Source of the DNA: Sphingobium sp. BYY-5
GTDB taxonomy: Bacteria; Pseudomonadota; Alphaproteobacteria; Sphingomonadales; Sphingomonadaceae
Reading direction: 5' to 3'
Length of the DNA stretch: 64,000 nucleotides
Assembly (NCBI RefSeq): GCF_022758885.1
Contig: NZ_JALEBH010000001.1
Span: 3,069,501-3,133,500 of the forward strand
The notes under the pieces were generated by a model. It made no database searches and was not told where the DNA came from. It saw only the letters and a program-made list of their open reading frames with translations. Position 1 is the stretch's first letter. Each line of letters begins with the position of its first letter. The position numbers were made by a program, and so were the translations under genes. This document shows positions 29,269-36,440 of this stretch, one piece after another.

Positions 29269-29589
29269 ATGATGGCAGCCATGCCTCTAAGGATGAGAAT
29301 TGTCCTCTCGGCTATGCTTTCGGTCGGAGTTGGCGTTGGAATATATAGCTATTGGGTCGATACGCCCCAGTGGCGAGCCCTGTTCTGGATCATGTTGTCG
29401 CTCAGTCAGATTGCTATTTTCTCCTATGAGTTGCGTCATCCGCCGGCGCTTGCGCCGGTGACCGCAACGACCGATGATTTCGTCCGCAAAATTCGCCAGC
29501 CACGTCGTGCAAGTCAGCTCAGAATAGCCGGCATTGTAATCTTCGCGTTCATGCTGGTCGCCAATATTTACATATTCTTCTCGGAGTAA
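29269..29589 (+). CDS. Small hypothetical membrane protein
   Basis: A 106-residue protein I do not recognise. Three hydrophobic segments are visible: IVLSAMLSVGVGVGIYSYWV, ALFWIMLSLSQIAIFSY and LRIAGIVIFAFMLVANIYIF, with a polar stretch (TATTDDFVRKIRQPRRAS) between the second and third. It ends 4 bp before the nrdB start, so it is probably co-transcribed with nrdB. It begins at ATG 29269; ATGs a few codons later are possible. Confidence 0.65.
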   Translation: MMAAMPLRMRIVLSAMLSVGVGVGIYSYWVDTPQWRALFWIMLSLSQIAIFSYELRHPPALAPVTATTDDFVRKIRQPRRASQLRIAGIVIFAFMLVANIYIFFSE

Positions 29590-29593
29590 TCCC

Positions 29594-30643
29594 ATGCCTC
29601 TTCTCCAAGCCTCCAAGGTCTACAAGCCCTTCGAATATCCCTGGGCTTATGAGTTCTGGAAGCGCCAGCAGCAGCTCCACTGGCTGCCCGAGGAAGTGCC
29701 TTTGGGTGAGGATTGTCGCGACTGGGCGCAGAAGCTCTCCGACCATGAGCGCAACCTGCTGACCCAGATTTTCCGCTTCTTCACCCAGGCCGACGTGGAA
29801 GTGCAGGATTGCTACCACGAAAAATATGGCCGCGTGTTCAAGCCGACCGAGGTCAAGATGATGCTGACCGCGTTCAGCAACATGGAAACGGTCCATATCG
29901 CCGCTTACTCGCATCTGCTCGACACGATCGGTATGCCCGAAAGCGAATATAGCGCCTTCCTCCAATATAAGGAGATGAAGGACAAGCACGACTATCTGCA
30001 GCAGTTCGGCGTCGATACGGACGAGGATATCGCCCGCACCCTCGCCATGTTCGGCGGCTTTACCGAAGGTTTGCAGCTCTTCGCCAGCTTCGCGATGCTG
30101 ATGAACTTCCCGCGCTTCAACAAGATGAAGGGCATGGGCCAGATCGTCACCTGGTCGATCCGCGACGAAACGCTCCATTGCGAGGGCATCATCAAGCTGT
30201 TCCATGCTTTCTGCGCCGAACGCCAGTGCCTGACGCCGGCCGTCAAGGACGACATCCTGGACATGTGCCAGAAGACGGTGCGGATCGAGGACGCCTTCGT
30301 CGATCTGGTCTTCGAAATGGGACCGGTGCCGGGCATGACGCCCAAGGACATCAAGAAATATGTCCGCTACATCGCCGACTGGCGCCTGGGCCAGCTCGGT
30401 CTCAAGCCCATCTACATGATCGACGAGCATCCGCTCCCCTGGTTGACCCCGCTGCTGAACGGCGTGGAGCACGCCAACTTCTTCGAAACCCGCGCGACCG
30501 AATATTCGAAGGCGGCGACCCGTGGCCAGTGGAACGACGTCTGGGACGCCTTCGACCGCCGTCAGAAGGTCAAGGGCACCGAACCCGCCAATGCGGACAC
30601 GGACCCGGACATGTTCAAGGCAGCGGGAATCGCGGCGGAGTGA
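29594..30643 (+). CDS. nrdB: Ribonucleoside-diphosphate reductase beta subunit (class Ia)
   Basis: The 349-residue radical-generating subunit. The di-iron and tyrosyl-radical region is METVHIAAYSHLLD, where Glu, His and Tyr align with E115, H118 and Y122 of E. coli NrdB. The second iron motif is SIRDETLHCEGI. No ATP-cone precedes the ferritin-like core (starts ASKVYKPFEYPWAYEFW). With nrdA it makes dNTP precursors under aerobic conditions. It starts at ATG 29594, 4 bp after the small membrane gene. Confidence 0.95.
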   Translation: MPLLQASKVYKPFEYPWAYEFWKRQQQLHWLPEEVPLGEDCRDWAQKLSDHERNLLTQIFRFFTQADVEVQDCYHEKYGRVFKPTEVKMMLTAFSNMETVHIAAYSHLLDTIGMPESEYSAFLQYKEMKDKHDYLQQFGVDTDEDIARTLAMFGGFTEGLQLFASFAMLMNFPRFNKMKGMGQIVTWSIRDETLHCEGIIKLFHAFCAERQCLTPAVKDDILDMCQKTVRIEDAFVDLVFEMGPVPGMTPKDIKKYVRYIADWRLGQLGLKPIYMIDEHPLPWLTPLLNGVEHANFFETRATEYSKAATRGQWNDVWDAFDRRQKVKGTEPANADTDPDMFKAAGIAAE

Positions 30644-30656
30644 GTTTCAAATCAAA

Positions 30657-30681
30657 CAAGGAGGAGGCCAGTATGAGTTAG
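30657..30681 (+). other. Strong ribosome site followed by a two-codon frame (ATG AGT TAG)
   Basis: An AAGGAGGAGG-type ribosome site leads to ATG at 30673, one Ser codon and TAG. This looks like the start of a former gene after nrdB whose body was replaced by the AT-richer segment that begins here. A functional start-stop element is possible but unproven. Confidence 0.5.
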
Positions 30682-30854
30682 CCTGGAGTATTAAAACTAT
30701 TCCCCAATCACCCACAGAAGACACGCCTTGCCAGTTCTTTAGTACCCCTATGGATGGCGGAAGAGAGATTAATCAGGCCACCAGACTCCATAGGCCTACA
30801 TAACTTAGCGAGAACTAAGATCGGAAGTGGGGCAGTGCTACAAGGTTTCTGACA

Positions 30855-31025
30855 ATGCTGAATTTCAGTATTTATCAGAATCGAAGTGGATTTTGGGCGT
30901 GGGAAGTTTTGGATGAAGAAGCAGTTTATGTTCGGTCCGAACGAGCTTTTGTGCAGGAGCATGAGGCCCGGGAGGATTTGAAGAACTCGACCTCTCTCAT
31001 CCAGAACCATCTCAACCTCAACTAA
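30855..31025 (+). CDS. Small 56-residue hypothetical protein in an AT-rich block
   Basis: Opens MLNFSIYQNRSGFWAWEVLD and continues to a hydrophilic tail (LKNSTSLIQNHLNLN). The alternation FSIYQN-sg-FWAWEV recalls small YegP/DUF1508-like beta proteins, but the match is weak and I do not name it. Base composition is clearly lower in GC than nrdB. There is no good ribosome site immediately upstream. A long imperfect hairpin lies just after the stop codon. Confidence 0.5.
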   Translation: MLNFSIYQNRSGFWAWEVLDEEAVYVRSERAFVQEHEAREDLKNSTSLIQNHLNLN

Positions 31026-31031
31026 CTTTGA

Positions 31032-31069
31032 TTCGGAAGGACGGGTGGGAAACTGCCCGTCCAACCGAA
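31032..31069. terminator. Hairpin after the 56-residue gene
   Basis: Arms 31032-31045 and 31056-31069 pair as TTCGG + GGACGGG with their complements around an AA/AA internal loop. No U-run follows, so its role as a terminator is uncertain. Confidence 0.45.
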
Positions 31070-31207
31070 GGCGGCGGTGATGATTAATACCGATGATCTA
31101 TTCAGCTTTCAGAAATGAATTTGCAATTGGTTGGTAGATCAAAGCCATTGCATCCATAGTGGATCAACCTCCCGCCAAAATGGCGAAACCTGCGTTATGC
31201 TTGCTCC

Positions 31208-31447
31208 ATGTCCGAGCAAACCACGATCCGTCACGCCTATATCTGCAATGTCTGCGGCAGCGACCATGTGACGCGCGACGCCTGGGCCGCATGGGATGTG
31301 GACAGGCAGGACTGGGTGCTGGAGGCTGCCTTCGACTACGCCTATTGCCATCGCTGCATGGGCAACGCGCGCCTGGATCGGGTCGTGCTGACCAGCTCGA
31401 CCACCTTCTCGGCGCCAGAGCGTGGAGGTGGCGCGGAGTTCGGGTGA
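31208..31447 (+). CDS. Small zinc-ribbon-like protein
   Basis: A 79-residue protein with two CxxC pairs: CNVCGSDHVTRDAW near the N-terminus and YCHRCMGNARLD in the middle, a spacing that could bind one zinc. The middle segment WDVDRQDWVLEAAFDYA is acidic and aromatic. I know similar short proteins in sphingomonad genomes and plasmids, without a known function. It lies in the accessory block next to the IS481-like element. Confidence 0.68.
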   Translation: MSEQTTIRHAYICNVCGSDHVTRDAWAAWDVDRQDWVLEAAFDYAYCHRCMGNARLDRVVLTSSTTFSAPERGGGAEFG

Positions 31448-31482
31448 TCTTTTTTAACGCCATTACTCTACATTTCCGCGCT

Positions 31483-31677
31483 ATGCTCTTTGGTGTCCGC
31501 CTTCGTTCGCTCTTCACCAGCCGCTGGATGGCGTTGCTCTGGGCGGTGCTGGTGATCCTGACGGCGATCCAGATCGTCGGCTCCGGCGATGACAACCAGG
31601 ATCGCGGCGAGCAGGGCGGCGGCGTTATCACGGCCGATGGCGTCACCCATGCGCCGCGCGCCGCCAGCTCATATTAG
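31483..31677 (+). CDS. Small membrane protein, 3' end cut by an insertion sequence
   Basis: A 64-residue frame with one membrane segment (WMALLWAVLVILTAIQIVG) and a polar tail. Its TAG stop (31675-31677) is made of bases inside the left inverted repeat of the IS481-like element, so the original C-terminus was probably longer or different. It starts at ATG 31483, 36 bp after the zinc-ribbon gene. Whether it is a real gene is uncertain. Confidence 0.45.
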   Translation: MLFGVRLRSLFTSRWMALLWAVLVILTAIQIVGSGDDNQDRGEQGGGVITADGVTHAPRAASSY

Positions 31678-31972
31678 ATGTTTGATCCCAGGCTTTGATG
31701 GTGCATTATTCACCACCAGCTGGAAGGAAGCGCTATGGGCCAGATACTCCACGGGTGCGCCACGACGACTGAGGCAGTCCGTCGAGCGATACAACATAGT
31801 CAAGAGAGCCTGAGGGCGCTGGCCCGGCGACACGGCATCAACCAGAAGACCGTCGCCAAATGGAAGCGGCGCACCTCCACGGCCGACCTGCCGACCGGCC
31901 CCAAGGTCGCGCGATCGACGGTTCTGTCGGTTGAGGACGAAGCCGTCATCGTCGCCTTCCGCCGGCACACGC

Positions 31973-33294
31973 GGGACTGTCAGGAATTCCGTGTGTGGGC
32001 GGGCATAATGGGTAAGAAGGAGACCCTGTATGCCTCGACGCAAGGAGCCGGCGATCCCGGCTGATTTACTCGATCAACTCTTGGCCGGCAGCGATGCCGC
32101 CAGTGCGCTCCAGCAGGGCGGCCTGCTGGATTCATTGAAGAAGGCGCTGGCCGAACGGGCGCTCAACGCCGAGATGGATTACCACCTTGGCGATGCCCCG
32201 CAGGTCGGGAACAGCCGCAATGGCTATGGCCGCAAGACGGTGGTGACGGACACCGGCAAGATCGAGATCGAGGTGCCGCGCGATCGTCATGCCAGCTTTG
32301 ATCCGCAACTGATCGCCAAGTACCAGCGCCGGTTTCCGGGCTTCGACGACAAGATCGTCTCGATGTATGCGCGCGGCATGAGCACACGGGAGATCGTCGG
32401 GCACTTGCGCGATCTGTACGGTATCGACGTCTCGCCGGACCTGATCTCGACGGTGACCGACGCCGTGCTCGAAGAGGTCGCCGCCTGGCAGGCCCGACCG
32501 CTCGATCCGGCCTATCCGCTGGTTTTCTTCGACGCGATCCGGGTCAAGATCCGTGACGAAGGTCTGGTCCGCAACAAGGCTATCCACATCGCGCTGGGCG
32601 TGCGTGCCGATGGCGGCAAGGTCGTCCTGGGCCTGTGGATCGAGCAGAACGAGGGCGCCAAATTCTGGCTGCGGGTGATGAACGAGCTGAGGAACCGCGG
32701 TGTTGAGGACATCATGCTGGCCGTCGTAGACGGCCTGAAGGGCTTTCCAGAGGCCATCACCGCCGTGTTCCCCGAGGCGATCGTCCAAACCTGCATCGTC
32801 CACCTGCTGCGCAACTCGATGGACTTCGTGTCGTGGAAGGATCGCAAGGCGCTCGCTGGTGCACTGAAGACCGTCTACCGCGCCACCGATGCCATCGCTG
32901 CCGAGGAGGCCCTGACAGCCTTCGAGGCCGGCGAATGGGGTCGGCGCTATCCTGCGATCGGCCAGAGCTGGCGCCGTGCATGGGCCGAGGTTATCCCGTT
33001 CTTTGCCTTCCCCGACGAGGTCCGCCGCATCGTTTATACGACAAACGCCATCGAGGCGTTGAATGCCCAGCTTCGACGGGCGGTCAGGGCCAGGGGGCAC
33101 TTTCCCAGCGACGATTCAGCGACCAAGCTGCTCTATCTGATCTTGAACCGATCCGAGAAAGAGTGGAAAATGCCGCCACGTGAGTGGTCCATGGCCAAGG
33201 CCCAGTTCGCCGTGCTGTTCGGAGAACGCTTCATCAAGGCCATGGCAGCGTAATGTTCAACCGCCCGCCCACACACGGAATTCCTGACAGTCCC
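31973..33294 (+). mobile_element. IS256-family insertion sequence, copy 2 (1,322 bp)
   Basis: Same length, orientation and terminal repeats as copy 1. The 8-bp target duplication is GCACACGC, at 31965-31972 and 33295-33302. It is inserted inside the IS481-like transposase gene. The two copies lie as direct repeats about 18.7 kb apart and frame fumarase, nrdA and nrdB. Confidence 0.95.
32030..33253 (+). CDS. IS256-family transposase (copy 2)
   Basis: A 407-residue mutator-type DDE transposase with the same translation as the copy at 13346. All catalytic blocks are intact (FFDAIRVK, AVVDGLKGF, TTNAIEALNAQLRR). Lack of divergence between the copies implies recent transposition within this genome. 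Confidence 0.97.
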   Translation: MPRRKEPAIPADLLDQLLAGSDAASALQQGGLLDSLKKALAERALNAEMDYHLGDAPQVGNSRNGYGRKTVVTDTGKIEIEVPRDRHASFDPQLIAKYQRRFPGFDDKIVSMYARGMSTREIVGHLRDLYGIDVSPDLISTVTDAVLEEVAAWQARPLDPAYPLVFFDAIRVKIRDEGLVRNKAIHIALGVRADGGKVVLGLWIEQNEGAKFWLRVMNELRNRGVEDIMLAVVDGLKGFPEAITAVFPEAIVQTCIVHLLRNSMDFVSWKDRKALAGALKTVYRATDAIAAEEALTAFEAGEWGRRYPAIGQSWRRAWAEVIPFFAFPDEVRRIVYTTNAIEALNAQLRRAVRARGHFPSDDSATKLLYLILNRSEKEWKMPPREWSMAKAQFAVLFGERFIKAMAA

Positions 33295-34333
33295 GCACAC
33301 GCTGTTGCCACTCGACGACTGCTTGTACGCCCTGCAGGCCACGATTCCTCACCTGACGCGCTCGTCGTTGCATCGCTGTCTGCAGCGTCACGGCATCTCC
33401 CAACTGCCCACGATCGAGGGCGATGCGCCCAACAAGCGCAAGTTCAAAAGCTATCCGATCGGCTACTTCCACATCGACATCGCCGAGGTTCGCACCGAAG
33501 AGGGCAGGCTCTACCTCCTGGTTGCAATCGACCGCACATCGAAGTTCGCCTTCGTCGAGCTGCACGAAAGGGCCACCACTAGGGTCGCTGCCGATTTCCT
33601 CCGGCATCTCATCGCCGCCGTGCCGTACAAGGTGCGCACTGTCCTCACCGACAATGGCATCCACTTCACCGATCCGAAGTACCCGGGATCCGCTGTCGAA
33701 GAGGTCAAGCTCGCCATCACGAACGGTGAGCGGTTCCGCTGCCACTCCTTCGCCCTCGCCTGCGCCCAGAACGACATCGATCACCGGCTAACCAAACCTC
33801 GCCACCCCTGGACCAATGGGCAGGTTGAAAGGATGAACCGCACCATCAAAGAGGCGACAGTCAAACGCTACCACTACGATACGCACGACCAACTCAGGCA
33901 GCATCTTGGCGACTTCGTCGCCGCCTACAACTTCGGTCGTAGGCTCAAGACCCTCAAAGGTCTCACCCCGTATGAAGCCATTTGCAAAGCCTGGCTCAAA
34001 GAGCCACACCGATTTACGTCAGACCCGACCCACCAAATCCCGGACCAAACATCTAAGCTGTACGATCGTGTCCGGCCGTTTCCTATTTCTGCCCTACGCT
34101 GCCTTGTCTCGCCATACGGACATGGCCGTTTTCTCCACCATGCCTTGCGTAATCACGGAGGAGGGAAAGCTATATGGAAAATATCCGCAGTTAAGGGGAG
34201 TAATGCCTATTTCGCGTCGTGGCCCGCATGTTCCGGCCGGCAGCAGAATAGATGCTTTGATTTCGTTCATGCAACATTCTCTGCACTTGCGGGTTTTACG
34301 GCCAGATCAAATTCCGAGGGAAGGACCTCACTC

Positions 34334-34918
34334 ATGCCATTCTCGCTGAAACAGGCCGTTATCGCCATTTCACTCGGCGCCATGACCCTGACCGGTATCG
34401 CCGCCACGCCGGCCCTGGCGCAGCCCGGTCGCGATGCGCGTGAACAGCGACGCGATGTGCGTGAGCAGCGCCGTGACGTTCGCAATGTCCGCGATACGCG
34501 GAAGGATTATCGGCGCGATGGTCGCGATAACCGGAGGGATTATCGTCGAGACGATCGTCGTGGTTGGCAGGAGAGTCGTCGCAATGATCGCCGCCCTGGC
34601 CGCGTCGTCTATAATTATGACTGGAACCGCCCCGATCCGCGCTATGGCCGCTCCTATCGGCCCGACCGCTATTATCGCGGCGGCTATGCGCCGATCCGGG
34701 TCGATCGCCGCACCCGCATCTATCGCGGCTATGACGATCGTTATTATTGCCGCCGTCAGGACGGCACCACGGGTCTGATCGTCGGCGCGGCGCTGGGTGG
34801 CTTGCTCGGCAGTCAGATCGATCAGGGCCAGTCGAACATCGCAGGTGTCCTGATCGGTGGTGGCGCGGGCGCGCTGCTCGGCCGGGAGATCGATCGCGGC
34901 GGGGTTAGCTGCCGTTAA
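34334..34918 (+). CDS. Secreted glycine-zipper protein with an Arg/Asp-rich region
   Basis: A 194-residue exported protein: signal peptide (to TPALAQP), then a strongly charged repeat region (EQRRDVREQRRDVRNVRD), a Tyr/Arg-rich linker, and a C-terminal glycine-zipper hairpin (LIVGAALGGLLGSQI and IAGVLIGGGAGALLG) that may insert in the outer membrane. It resembles the Rick_17kDa/glycine-zipper 2TM group. The charged region is close to those of the two RcnB-like proteins at 48715 and 50131. ATG 34334 follows an AAGGAC site. The IS481-like ORF upstream reads into it in phase because of a deletion; independent translation is assumed. Confidence 0.85.
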   Translation: MPFSLKQAVIAISLGAMTLTGIAATPALAQPGRDAREQRRDVREQRRDVRNVRDTRKDYRRDGRDNRRDYRRDDRRGWQESRRNDRRPGRVVYNYDWNRPDPRYGRSYRPDRYYRGGYAPIRVDRRTRIYRGYDDRYYCRRQDGTTGLIVGAALGGLLGSQIDQGQSNIAGVLIGGGAGALLGREIDRGGVSCR

Positions 34919-34942
34919 GCTGATGAGGGGGCACGTCCTCTC

Positions 34943-35464
34943 TCAACACCAGGGATGGCGGCTGCCGTCCCAGTTCCGGGCGAGGTCTTCGGCAACCAAT
35001 ATGCCGCCGACGGACTCGCCCCCGCGCGTCACCAGGCGCAGGGCGCGGCCATAGCGGTCCGTGTCGCGCGCTTCTCGCGCCAGGGAGAAAGGGCCGGCGT
35101 TCAACAGCGCCCGCAACCGCCGCGTCGCCCGTGCACCCAGTTCACCCTCCGCTGCGCAGCGCGGCCCATGGGTTTCGGGCGTGTCGATGTCGACGATCCG
35201 GTATTTCTCGCCCCGAAACCGGAAAGTATCGCCATCGATCACGCAATTGATCCCGCCGCCGCTGTGGCAGATCGTGAAATCGGCGGAAAGCGTGTCGGCG
35301 GCCAGGCCCCGTGTTGGCGCAGTCACCCTCGACCAGCCCTGCTGCTGCACCCAGCCCGGCCCATAGCAGCCGAGGAGCAGCCCTAGGCATAGAGTGAAGA
35401 GGAGCGCTGTGGCTCCGTGTCCCGTCTTTATCCGCCGTTCGCGCGCATATGCTTGTCGTGCCAT
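34943..35464 (-). CDS. Thermonuclease-family (SNase-like) protein, probable lipoprotein
   Basis: A 173-residue protein with one N-terminal hydrophobic segment ending LLLGC, a possible lipobox. The SNase core follows: VIDGDTFRFRGEKYRI, VDIDTPETHGPRC, and TDRYGRALRL with the catalytic Arg. Staphylococcal-type nucleases cleave DNA and RNA with Ca2+; the catalytic Asp, Arg and Glu appear conserved. It would act outside the inner membrane. It is convergent with the glycine-zipper gene, 24 bp apart. Confidence 0.88.
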   Translation of the reverse strand: MARQAYARERRIKTGHGATALLFTLCLGLLLGCYGPGWVQQQGWSRVTAPTRGLAADTLSADFTICHSGGGINCVIDGDTFRFRGEKYRIVDIDTPETHGPRCAAEGELGARATRRLRALLNAGPFSLAREARDTDRYGRALRLVTRGGESVGGILVAEDLARNWDGSRHPWC

Positions 35465-35687
35465 GCTGCCGGCCTAACGGCCTGTCGATGAACCGCAGCC
35501 CGAAGTCGCTCCACCTTTCCGCCGATCCGGGTGGGTTTCGATGTGGCGGGGCAATGCTCCCGGCTCCGTGCCGGGCGCGACCATCCGAAACGGAGCTGAT
35601 CCCCCGCTTGGTGAAAGCGCTGGACAGGGCGGACATCAACCGGCAAAGGCGCGAGCGATCCTTTCGCACTGCAACAGGAATCCCCTC

Positions 35688-36068
35688 ATGTCCCGCCAGC
35701 TCATTTCCTCCGGCTCGCCTTTCGAGGCGCAGGTCGGCTATTCGCGCGCCGTCGTTCAGGGCGACTGGTGCTTCGTTGCCGGCACCACCGGCACCGATCC
35801 CGAAACCAAGATCATGCCCGAAAGCGTTGTCGATCAGGGTCGTAACGCGCTCAAGGTCATCGGCAAGGCGTTGGAGGATGCGGGCTTTTCCTTTGCCGAT
35901 GTGGTCCGCGTGACCTACTATATCACCGATGCCGCCTATTGGAACGATCTGGGCAAGGCGACTGCTTCCGTGTTCGGCGATATCCGTCCCGCCGCCAGTT
36001 GTGTTGTCGCCGGCCTTATCAAGCCGGAGATGAAGATCGAAATCGAAGTCACCGCCTTCAAAGGGTAA
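35688..36068 (+). CDS. RidA-family (YjgF/YER057c/UK114) protein
   Basis: A 126-residue protein. It shows GYSRAVVQGDWCFVAGTTGTD at the N-terminal strand, ALEDAGFSFADVVRVTYYITD and FGDIRPAASCVVAGLIKPEMKIEIEVTA at the end. RidA-like proteins hydrolyse reactive enamine/imine intermediates; the usual catalytic Arg position is occupied by RPAAS here, consistent with the family. This is a divergent subgroup, so the substrate is not certain. ATG 35688. It ends 15 bp before the ArsC-like gene, so the two are likely co-transcribed. Confidence 0.88.
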   Translation: MSRQLISSGSPFEAQVGYSRAVVQGDWCFVAGTTGTDPETKIMPESVVDQGRNALKVIGKALEDAGFSFADVVRVTYYITDAAYWNDLGKATASVFGDIRPAASCVVAGLIKPEMKIEIEVTAFKG

Positions 36069-36083
36069 TGGGAGCCGACCGCT

Positions 36084-36440
36084 ATGATTACCATGTACGG
36101 CATCAAGAATTGCGATACGATCAAGAAGGCGCGTAACTGGCTGGATAATGAGCGTGTCCCCTACAGCTTCCACGACTATAAAGTGTCGGGCGTGGACAAG
36201 GCCCGGCTGGAGGAATGGGTGATGGAGCATGGATGGGAAACCATCCTCAACCGTTCGGGTACGACGTTCAAGGCGCTGGACGCGGGCGACAAGGCGCATA
36301 TCGACGCTGACAAGGCGATCCTGCTGATGATGGCCAATCCTTCGATGATTAAGCGGCCTATCCTTGACACCGGACGGGAAACCATCGTCGGTTTCAAGGC
36401 GACGACCTATGAGAACGCGCTGCAAGGCGTGAAGGCGTGA
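36084..36440 (+). CDS. ArsC/Spx-family (YffB-like) reductase
   Basis: A 118-residue thioredoxin-fold protein. It opens MITMYGIKNCDTIKKARNWL, with a single active Cys in a KNCDT motif, and ends PSMIKRPILD...TIVGF, as in YffB/ArsC-related proteins. Many such proteins act with glutathione rather than on arsenate. No ars genes are nearby, so arsenate reduction is unlikely as its main role. Its stop overlaps the GTG start of the next gene. Confidence 0.88.
   Translation: MITMYGIKNCDTIKKARNWLDNERVPYSFHDYKVSGVDKARLEEWVMEHGWETILNRSGTTFKALDAGDKAHIDADKAILLMMANPSMIKRPILDTGRETIVGFKATTYENALQGVKA

Larger units (their letters stand above)
31674..34056 (+). mobile_element. IS481-like insertion sequence, interrupted by IS256
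   Basis: Imperfect terminal inverted repeats start TTAGATGTTTG at 31674 and end with the complement at 34056. Without the nested IS256 element and one of its target copies, the length is about 1,053 bp, normal for IS481-type elements. It encodes one DDE transposase. No target duplication of its own is visible. The right repeat appears to lack one base relative to the left. The element cannot move on its own now. Confidence 0.82.
31735..34056 (+). pseudogene. IS481-like transposase, split by IS256 and frameshifted at its end
   Basis: The N-terminal part (31735-31972) has a helix-turn-helix (ALARRHGINQKTVAKWKRR). IS256 then interrupts it after AFRRHT. The rest resumes in the same frame when the insert and one 8-bp copy are removed: LLPLDDCLYALQATIPH, then the rve core with catalytic Asp in FHIDIAEV, Asp in LTDNGIHF and Glu in TNGQVERMNRTI. 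The expected stop is TAA at 34054-34056 in the inverted repeat, but a one-base deletion near 34040 shifts the frame past it. The shifted frame runs on, in phase, into the following glycine-zipper gene. Confidence 0.85.

Noticed and set aside
33305..34918. 537-codon frame as a single genuine gene
   Set aside because: It joins the broken transposase to the glycine-zipper gene through a one-base deletion; the downstream gene has its own start and signal peptide. Kept as a finding, not as a gene.
36084..36440. Arsenate reductase as the specific function
   Set aside because: Only the single Cys of the ArsC/Spx fold is clear and there is no ars context; kept at family level.
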